A DNA stretch of 60,834 nt, from contig NZ_UPHQ01000197.1 in the NCBI RefSeq assembly GCF_900566055.1, positions 1 through 60,834 on the forward strand, in the 5' to 3' direction. Shown here piece after piece: positions 55,313-60,834 of this stretch (its first letter is position 1; each line of letters opens with the position of its first letter). Below the pieces are notes generated by a model that worked only from the letters and a program-made list of their open reading frames with translations, was not told the origin of the DNA and searched no databases. The position numbers and the translations under genes are program-made. This stretch comes from Mycobacterium innocens. Its GTDB lineage: Bacteria; Actinomycetota; Actinomycetes; Mycobacteriales; Mycobacteriaceae.

Positions 55313-55972
55313 CTAGGCGGTCAACGTCGCCACGTCCACCCCGAGAACGTCGGCGATCCGTTCCGCGGTCACCGGACCCGGCCGCAGAATGCGCGGGAAG
55401 GCTCCGGTCAGGTCGACGATCGTCGAGGCGGCCTGCTGCGCGGACGGCCCCCCGTCGAGATAGACGTCGACGCGGTCGCCGAGCTGGCGGCGCGCGTCGT
55501 CGGCGTCCACCGCCGCCGGTTGGCCCGAGACGTTGGCGCTGGACACCGCCAGGGGCCCTGCCTCACGCAACAATTCGATGGCGACCGGGTGTAACGGCAT
55601 CCGCAGCATCACGGTGCCGCGGGCATCGCCGAGATCCCACTGCAGCGATGGTGCTTGCACCACAACCAGGCTCAGCGCTCCGGGCCAGAATGCGCGAATC
55701 AGCTCGCGCGCCCCGGGCGGCACCGAATAAACCAGTCCCTCGATCGTGTGCCAGGAGCCGACCAGCACCCCCACCGGCATATCGCGCCTACGCCCTTTCG
55801 CCGCGAGCAGCGCGTCGACTGCGGTGCGGTCGAAGGCATCGGCGGCGACTCCGTAGACCGTGTCCGTCGGCATGACAACCAGCCGGCCCGCCTTGAGCGC
55901 CGCGACCGCAGCGCTGATTCCGCTGGAGCGCTGGCCGCGGTCGGCACAGTTGAACAGCTCGGCGGGCGTCAT
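55313..55972 (-). CDS. L-threonylcarbamoyladenylate synthase (Sua5/YrdC/TsaC family)
   Basis: A 219-residue YrdC-fold protein that makes threonylcarbamoyl-AMP for t6A37 tRNA modification. The basic RNA/nucleotide cleft includes VVMPTDTVYGVAADA, KGRRRDMPVGVLV, WPGALSLVV and AVSSANVSGQP. The ATG at 55972 lies in the prmC stop codon (ATGA), which fixes the start even though an in-frame codon exists 12 bp upstream. Orthologue of Rv1301. Confidence 0.94.
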   Translation of the reverse strand: MTPAELFNCADRGQRSSGISAAVAALKAGRLVVMPTDTVYGVAADAFDRTAVDALLAAKGRRRDMPVGVLVGSWHTIEGLVYSVPPGARELIRAFWPGALSLVVVQAPSLQWDLGDARGTVMLRMPLHPVAIELLREAGPLAVSSANVSGQPAAVDADDARRQLGDRVDVYLDGGPSAQQAASTIVDLTGAFPRILRPGPVTAERIADVLGVDVATLTA

Positions 55973-56817
55973 GACGCTTCCCACCTGCCGGCCGTCACGA
56001 ACCGGGGCCGTCCGGCCAGGTCTTTGCGTGCCACGACGTCCTCGAAAAGTCCTGTGGTGCTTACGAGTTCGACGGTCGATTCGGAAGTGGTGTCGTCATG
56101 CTCGACGGCCAACAGCCCGCCGGGACGCAGCCAGCGTCCGGCCAGCCGTACGACGTGGGCAATCACCGCCATCCCGTCCGCGCCGCCGAACACGGCGTGC
56201 TGCGGATCATGTTGGGCTACTTCGGGTTCCACACTGGCATTGTCTGGAACATAGGGCGGGTTGGCGATGACCAGGTCGACCCTTCGGTCGAGGTCAGGCC
56301 GCAAGCCGGGTGCGGTGACGTCGGCTCGGATCAGTTCGACGTTACTGCCCTCGGTGTTAAGGCGCGCGTATTCCAAGGCCGCCTCGGAGTCGTCGACACC
56401 GATGATTCGCGCGGCCGGCCGGTGCCGGGCCAGTGCGACCGCCAGTGCGCCGGAACCGGTGCACAGGTCGACGATGACCGCTCGCTGCGGAAGCGGTTGC
56501 GCGGTGGCCCACTCCAACATTGCCTCGGTCTCGGGACGCGGTATGAACACGCCAGGGCCGACATGCAGCTCCACCGGGCCGAACGACACCGTCCCGAGGA
56601 GATGCTGCAGCGGCACCCGCCGCGATCGCGCGGTGACGATGTCGTGGTATTGCGCGAAGAACTCAGCACCCGGGGCATGGTCAAGCAGAGCAAGCAAACC
56701 GCGCTCGATGCCCGTCAGATGAGCGGCCAACTGCTCGGCATCCCAACGCGCGGAGTCGATCCCGGCTTCGGCCAGCAGGGCCGCAGCCGAGTCGATCGCA
56801 TGGCGCAGCGAGATCAT
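55969..56817 (-). CDS. prmC: release factor glutamine methyltransferase PrmC (HemK)
   Basis: A 282-residue SAM-dependent enzyme that methylates the GGQ glutamine of release factors. The SAM site is [14 protein letters not shown] and the substrate motif is VIANPPYVP. An N-terminal helical domain (about 1-80) recognises the factor. The ATG at 56817 overlaps the prfA stop (ATGA), so the enzyme is translated directly after its substrate RF1. The reading frame continues open upstream into prfA, but only this start is sensible. Confidence 0.96.
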   Translation of the reverse strand: MISLRHAIDSAAALLAEAGIDSARWDAEQLAAHLTGIERGLLALLDHAPGAEFFAQYHDIVTARSRRVPLQHLLGTVSFGPVELHVGPGVFIPRPETEAMLEWATAQPLPQRAVIVDLCTGSGALAVALARHRPAARIIGVDDSEAALEYARLNTEGSNVELIRADVTAPGLRPDLDRRVDLVIANPPYVPDNASVEPEVAQHDPQHAVFGGADGMAVIAHVVRLAGRWLRPGGLLAVEHDDTTSESTVELVSTTGLFEDVVARKDLAGRPRFVTAGRWEAS

Positions 56818-57887
56818 GACTGTTGTAACCGGGCCTGCTTGTCCGCGCCAGCCAGTGCGTCGAACAGCGCATCCAGGTCGCCGTCCAGAACCTGATCGAG
56901 ATTGTATGCCTTGTAACCGATTCGGTGATCGGTGATCCGGTTCTCCGGGAAGTTGTAGGTGCGGATGCGCTCGCTGCGGTCCACCGTGCGGATCTGGCTG
57001 GCCCGATCCGCCGACGCGTCGGCCAGCGCCTGCTCCTCGGCTATCGCCTGCAGCCGGGCGGCCAGCACCTGCAACGCACGGGTCTTGTTCTGCAGCTGAG
57101 ATCGTTCGTTTTGGCAGGTGACGACGATTCCGGTGGGTAGGTGGGTGATCCGCACCGCGGAGTCGGTGGTGTTGACACCTTGGCCGCCCTTGCCCGAGGA
57201 CCGGTAGACGTCGATGCGCAAATCCGACTCGTCGATCTGGACTTCGCCCACTTCTTCGGGTTCCGGGTAGACCAGCACACCGGCTGCCGAAGTATGTACG
57301 CGCCCTTGGGATTCGGTCACCGGGACCCGTTGTACCCGATGTACGCCACCTTCGAACTTCATCCGCGACCACACGCCGTCGGCCGAGTCGCCCCTGCTCG
57401 CGATGGCCAGCGTGGCGTCCTTGTAGCCGCCCAGATCCGAGGTGGTCTCATCGAGTACGGTCACGGTCCAGCCGTGCCGCTCGGCGTAGCGGACGTACAT
57501 CCTGGCGAGGTCGGCGGCGAACAGCGCCGACTCCTCGCCTCCCTCACCGGATTTGACTTCGAGCACGATGTCGTCGGCGTCGTGGGGGTCGCGCGGCGCC
57601 AGCATGTCGGTGAGTTGGGCATCCAGTTCGGCTACCCGAGCCGCCAATTCGGCGGCCTCGGCTACGAACGAGTCGTCGGAGGCGGCCAGCTCGCGCGCGG
57701 TTTCCAGGTCGTCCCGAGCGGCTACCAGTTTGCGGTGAGTGGCGACGATCGGTGCAAGCAACGCAAATCGGCGTCCGGCCGTGCGCGCCGCACCGGGGTT
57801 GCTGTGCAATTCCGGATCGGACAACGCGCGCTCGAGGTCGGCGTGTTCGGCCAGGAGGACGTCGATCGTGTGCACCGGTTGCGTCAT
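56814..57887 (-). CDS. prfA: peptide chain release factor 1
   Basis: A 357-residue RF1 reading UAA and UAG. The codon-recognition motif is PVT at residues 189-191 and the catalytic GGQ at 234-236 within [22 protein letters not shown] lies upstream of the ATG. It is followed by prmC in an overlapping ATGA junction. Confidence 0.98.
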   Translation of the reverse strand: MTQPVHTIDVLLAEHADLERALSDPELHSNPGAARTAGRRFALLAPIVATHRKLVAARDDLETARELAASDDSFVAEAAELAARVAELDAQLTDMLAPRDPHDADDIVLEVKSGEGGEESALFAADLARMYVRYAERHGWTVTVLDETTSDLGGYKDATLAIASRGDSADGVWSRMKFEGGVHRVQRVPVTESQGRVHTSAAGVLVYPEPEEVGEVQIDESDLRIDVYRSSGKGGQGVNTTDSAVRITHLPTGIVVTCQNERSQLQNKTRALQVLAARLQAIAEEQALADASADRASQIRTVDRSERIRTYNFPENRITDHRIGYKAYNLDQVLDGDLDALFDALAGADKQARLQQS

Positions 57888-58120
57888 GTCACACCTCCTG
57901 CCAGCTCTGCACTATGCACCCGGCGACGATTACCGGCCCGGTAGTCCGCGGGGAGTCTCCCCGCTTTGCCGAGCCTGGGCGCATACCCCGTGAGGGCCGG
58001 GGCACCCGCCTCTCAGGGCAGTATCGCAAGCCGGCTGCGGCAAAGGACCGGGCAGTCACATACACGAACCGACGCCCGGCCTGTGCACCGGCTTGCACAG
58101 TTCGGGCGTCGGTAATCCGG
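57888..58120. other. 233 bp between rpmE and prfA
   Basis: Contains the rpmE terminator hairpin (58069-58112) and then about 170 bp with no gene, presumably holding the prfA promoter. Several short GC-rich dyads (for example GGGAGTCTCCCC at 57951-57962) occur. Confidence 0.6.
58069..58112 (-). terminator. long hairpin terminator after rpmE
   Basis: Outer arms CCGACGCCCG (58069-58078) and CGGGCGTCGG (58103-58112) and inner arms CTGTGCA and TGCACAG make an interrupted 17-bp hairpin 9 bp beyond the rpmE stop. There is no strong T tract, so it is of the non-canonical mycobacterial type. Confidence 0.7.
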
Positions 58121-58366
58121 CTACTTCTTGGCTGCGGCTTCGTCCTGGTCAGCCCCGACCTTGCGCTTGCCATAACGCCTTTCGAAGCGGGCAACCCGGC
58201 CGCCGCTGTCGAGGATCTTCTGCTTGCCGGTGTAGAACGGGTGGCACTGCGAGCAAACCTCAACCACGATGCGGCCGCCCAACTTGGTGCTGCGAGTCTC
58301 AAACGTGTTCCCGCAGCCACACACCACGGTGGTCTCCTCGTAGGCGGGATGAATGTCAGATTTCAT
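58121..58366 (-). CDS. rpmE: 50S ribosomal protein L31, zinc-binding type
   Basis: An 81-residue L31 with cysteines in VVCGCG and VCSQCHPF, the zinc-binding (C+) form. In mycobacteria this form is replaced by a C- paralogue under zinc limitation. A lysine-rich C-terminal tail ([15 protein letters not shown]) is present. GAGGA precedes the ATG. Confidence 0.97.
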   Translation of the reverse strand: MKSDIHPAYEETTVVCGCGNTFETRSTKLGGRIVVEVCSQCHPFYTGKQKILDSGGRVARFERRYGKRKVGADQDEAAAKK

Positions 58367-58548
58367 GCTGTCCTCTTCGATCGTTGCCGCTCGTGCCCCC
58401 GGCGTTCGGTTGTGGCGGGTCAGGCCGAACTCGAGAACCCTGAAGTGGTTCTGGTGGTCAAGCGTCGATTATGCCAGCTCAATCACCATCAGCCCAAACA
58501 CCGGGATGCGCCCGCGTATTCCCCGCGACGGGCACCGAAATCAGCCGG

Positions 58549-60387
58549 CTAGTCGTTGTCCATGTTCCCCGGTGTGGTCTTCGACACCTGGACGAGGAAA
58601 TCGTAATTGGTCTTAGTCTTGCGCAGCTGCGACATCAACAGATCGATGGCTTGGTGGGGATCCAGGCCCGACAGCACGCGGCGCAGCTTGTGGACGATAG
58701 CGAACTCGTCGGGCGACAGGAGAAGCTCGTCCTTGCGAGTACCCGACGGGTTCACGTCGACCGCCGGGAAAACCCGGCGTTCCGAGATCTTGCGGTCCAG
58801 CTTCAGCTCGGCGTTACCGGTGCCCTTGAACTCCTCGAAGATGACCGTGTCACCGGTGGACCCGGTCTCGACCATAGCGGTGGCGATGATGGTGAGCGAG
58901 CCGCCTTCCTCGATGTTGCGGGCCGCGCCCAGGAAGCGCTTGGGTGGGTACAGCGCGGTGGAGTCGACCCCACCGGACAGGATCCGGCCCGACGCGGGCG
59001 AGGCGTTGTTGTAGGCACGGCCCAGCCGGGTGATCGAGTCGAGCAGCACCACGACGTCTTTGCCCTGCTCCACGAGCCGCTTCGCGCGCTCGATCGCCAG
59101 CTCGGCGACCGAGGTGTGGTCCGACGGCGGCCGGTCGAACGTCGACGCGATGACCTCGCCCTTGACGGAGCGCGTCATATCGGTGACCTCTTCAGGCCGC
59201 TCGTCGACCAGCACGACCATCAGATGGCATTCCGGGTTGTTCCTGGTGATGGCGTTGGCAATGTCCTGAAGGATGGTCGTCTTGCCGGCCTTGGGCGGCG
59301 ACACGATCAGCGCGCGCTGGCCCTTGCCGATCGGCATGATCAGGTCGATCACCCGGGTGGTCAGCCGCTCGGTCGTGGTTTCCAGACGAAGCCGCTGGTT
59401 GGGGTACAGCGGCGTCAGTTTGGAGAAATCAGGACGCTTCTTGGCGTCTTCGACCGATCCGCCGTTGACGCTGTCCAGGCGCACCAGCGGGTTGAACTTC
59501 TGACGCGGATTTTTGTCGCCCGCTTCTCCTTCTCGGGGGACCCGGACGGCACCGGTCACCGCGTCACCACGGCGTAACCCGTTCTTGCGCACCATGTTCA
59601 TCGATACGTAGACGTCATGCGGGCCGGCCAGGTAGCCGGACGTGCGCACGAATGCGTAATTGTCAAGCACGTCGAGGATGCCGGCTACCGGCTGGAGGAC
59701 GTCGTCCTCACGCACCTCGGCTTCAGCGCCTTCACCCGACCGTTCACCACGACGCCTGCGGTCGCGGAACCGGCGGCCCCGGCGGCCCTGCCGTCCTTCG
59801 CCGTCCTCGTCGCCGCGGGCCTGCTGGCCACCTGAGCCTTGCTGCTCGCCGCCCGACTCTTCCCGCTGGTCGGTCTTGTCTCCCCGTTCGTCGGTCTTGT
59901 CGCCTCCTTGCCCAGGCCGGCCCTTGGCGTCCTCGTCGGTGGTGGCCGCATCCTCCCCGGCAGCAGCTTGGTCACCCGATTCGGCGGCGGCTGTGCCCGG
60001 CTCCCGCGAGGACTTGCGCCGTTCCCGTCGCTGGGTCTCACCCGAGTCGCTCCGGCCCTCTGCGGGGGCCTCTTCACCAGCGGCTGCCTTCGCGGTCACG
60101 GTCGGCTCCGATCGGTCGGAGTCGGGGGATGACGTCGAGCCGGCCGAGCTACCGTTGGCCTGCCCGGTCATCTCCTGAATCGCGGCGATCAGTTCGTTCT
60201 TACGCATACCCGACGTCCCCTTGACGCCGGCTCGGTTAGCCAGGGCACGCAGCTCGGGCAACACCATGGTGGACAATGAGCCGCCCGGCGCCATGGTATT
60301 GACGTCTGAAGTGTCTTTGGTCACGGATTCCGACTGCTTTTCGGCGCCGGTGCTTTCGCTAGCCGTGATGAGGTCCGTATCAGTCAC
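58549..60387 (-). CDS. rho: transcription termination factor Rho
   Basis: A 612-residue hexameric RNA translocase. The N-terminal Rho_N helices (about 38-72) are separated from the RNA-binding OB domain (about 230-310, GILDVLDNYAFVRTSGY) by a disordered insert (about 75-228) rich in Gly, Glu, Asp and Arg, a feature of actinobacterial Rho. The ATPase has Walker A SPPKAGKTTIL and Walker B VVLLDSITRLGRAYN. The GTG start has GAAAGGAAA upstream. Rho is likely to end many of the transcripts here that lack hairpins. Confidence 0.98.
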   Translation of the reverse strand: MTDTDLITASESTGAEKQSESVTKDTSDVNTMAPGGSLSTMVLPELRALANRAGVKGTSGMRKNELIAAIQEMTGQANGSSAGSTSSPDSDRSEPTVTAKAAAGEEAPAEGRSDSGETQRRERRKSSREPGTAAAESGDQAAAGEDAATTDEDAKGRPGQGGDKTDERGDKTDQREESGGEQQGSGGQQARGDEDGEGRQGRRGRRFRDRRRRGERSGEGAEAEVREDDVLQPVAGILDVLDNYAFVRTSGYLAGPHDVYVSMNMVRKNGLRRGDAVTGAVRVPREGEAGDKNPRQKFNPLVRLDSVNGGSVEDAKKRPDFSKLTPLYPNQRLRLETTTERLTTRVIDLIMPIGKGQRALIVSPPKAGKTTILQDIANAITRNNPECHLMVVLVDERPEEVTDMTRSVKGEVIASTFDRPPSDHTSVAELAIERAKRLVEQGKDVVVLLDSITRLGRAYNNASPASGRILSGGVDSTALYPPKRFLGAARNIEEGGSLTIIATAMVETGSTGDTVIFEEFKGTGNAELKLDRKISERRVFPAVDVNPSGTRKDELLLSPDEFAIVHKLRRVLSGLDPHQAIDLLMSQLRKTKTNYDFLVQVSKTTPGNMDND

Positions 60388-60640
60388 GGATTTCCTTTCT
60401 TCCCCCGCTGATCACGTCATGCGGGGGGTTCGTTGCATTCAGCCAAATCGCCGAGTGCGCCCAATCGTCGACTCTGAAACGGTGATCGCCAGGATCGGCG
60501 CGAATAAGGCGAACCTCGTCCACGAGAAGAATTGGTGGTTGTCCTAGCGGCAAGGCAGTATGTTTGCAGATGCAGATGCTGCGATTGCTGGACGGCTCCG
60601 AGGATAGCCCGCTTCCTGGCCGGAAGCAAGCAAACGGCGT
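60388..60640. other. rho upstream region between rho and an IS end
   Basis: About 253 bp with no gene. It includes the ribosome-binding site of rho and probably a long 5' leader. No clear promoter hexamers were assigned. The IS element starts near its far end, replacing whatever stood beyond it. Confidence 0.45.
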
Positions 60641-60700
60641 GCCTCACCTACTTTGAGCGCGTGGCCGGCGGTGGTGCCTCAGCTATTTTGAGCGCGTAGC
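60641..60700 (+). repeat. two 25-bp direct repeats with 35-bp period at the IS end
   Basis: 60641-60665 and 60676-60700 match at 22 of 25 bases (both contain TTTGAGCGCGT). Repeated motifs like this at an element end usually serve as transposase binding sites. They immediately precede the transposase-like open frame. Confidence 0.7.
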
Positions 60701-60716
60701 GCGGAAAGCTTGCCCG

Positions 60717-60834
60717 ATGTGGAGGGGCAAGATCGATATGGCTGCAAGGCGGCAGGTAACCAACAAACTGCGAGGTCAGTACCGCAAGGCGTCGAAGGCG
60801 GACAAGGGCGAGATTCTGGATCGGGTGGTGGCTA
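60717..60834 (+). CDS. transposase/integrase, N-terminal fragment (runs off window)
   Basis: ATG at 60717 (or 60738) opens a frame reading MAARRQVTNKLRGQYRKAS and KADKGEILDRVVA to the window end, with no stop. I recall mycobacterial integrase-catalytic-domain proteins with nearly the same start. The basic N terminus would be the DNA-binding part. The catalytic domain lies outside the window, so the family is not assigned. Confidence 0.65.
   Translation, partial: MWRGKIDMAARRQVTNKLRGQYRKASKADKGEILDRVVA

Larger units (their letters stand above)
60641..60834 (+). mobile_element. left end of an insertion sequence, continuing past the window
   Basis: Terminal direct repeats followed by a reading frame whose start resembles integrase/transposase proteins of a mycobacterial insertion-sequence group. 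Only the first 194 bp are in the window, so the family, the other end and the target duplication cannot be seen. It lies about 250 bp upstream of rho. Confidence 0.65.

Noticed and set aside
55969..57372. A single 467-codon protein in the prmC frame
   Set aside because: The frame merely runs open into prfA; the ATGA junction and PrmC homology place the start at 56817.
57951..57962. Riboswitch or attenuator upstream of prfA
   Set aside because: Only short GC-rich dyads; no known riboswitch core or leader peptide.

Overview
This window comes from a slow-growing Mycobacterium that is not a member of the M. tuberculosis complex. From the rho end inwards, gene order follows M. tuberculosis Rv1297 to Rv1343c, inverted here. 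The products (b-delta ATP synthase fusion, GlgE, CysO/Mec, AosR, NucS, pncB1, fosfomycin-insensitive MurA) are actinobacterial or mycobacterial. The 16S rRNA is 1537 nt with the long helix 18 of slow growers, and its variable regions look like the M. kansasii/szulgai/malmoense group rather than M. tuberculosis. There is no PE_PGRS gene beside glgB, and only two adenylate cyclase genes stand where M. tuberculosis has three. These comparisons are from memory and were not searched.

Layout, left to right. 1-5542: an accessory acyl-CoA catabolic cluster (SDR, thiolase, family III CoA-transferase, acyl-CoA dehydrogenase cut by the window edge) divergent from a second acyl-CoA dehydrogenase. 5681-6615: a small membrane protein, an unclear stretch and tRNA-Leu(TAG). 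6954-12187: lprD, a DUF3817 gene, rdgB, an inserted DUF4395 membrane gene, rph, a decayed araC/VOC/DUF1801 operon and an Rv1339-type phosphodiesterase. 12258-17593: murI, a rhomboid protease gene, a two-unit MIRU repeat, then cysM-cysO-mec-(S58 peptidase)-aosR-clpS, transcribed right to left from a clpS promoter placed back to back with pncB1. 17660-28180: pncB1, dinG, glgP, glgE and glgB. 28212-32032: a CnoX-like thioredoxin fold protein, fadA4, methylmalonyl-CoA epimerase, a small zinc-ribbon-like protein and nucS. 32365-37953: two membrane adenylate cyclases, then the alkA-ogt alkylation repair pair. 38007-43137: the rrn operon (5S, 23S, 16S; minus strand, no tRNA in the spacer), transcribed from a promoter just downstream of murA. 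43419-45348: murA and a cobalamin adenosyltransferase gene, divergent. 45440-53851: the ATP synthase operon with its DUF2550 and AtpI-like flanking genes. 54079-60387: wecA, a Sua5-type gene, prmC, prfA, rpmE and rho. 60641-60834: the end of an insertion sequence.

Functional themes. Sulfur metabolism and redox: aosR, mec, cysO and cysM form the CysO-dependent cysteine route. Carbon storage: glgP, glgE and glgB handle alpha-glucan breakdown and building. Energy: a complete F-type ATP synthase. Translation and RNA: rrn operon, prfA, prmC, rpmE, a Sua5-type protein, rho and rph. Genome maintenance: nucS mismatch repair, alkA/ogt and dinG.

The most notable signals not explained by the gene list are: a recurrent TANNNT hexamer 6-9 nt upstream of the start codon of many operon-leading genes, consistent with leaderless transcription; a three-gene operon in which each gene carries one extra base in a short G/C run; a textbook 77 + 53 bp MIRU pair; an AosR with no cysteine; and an acyl-CoA gene cluster in the position where M. 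tuberculosis carries its mbt-2 genes.
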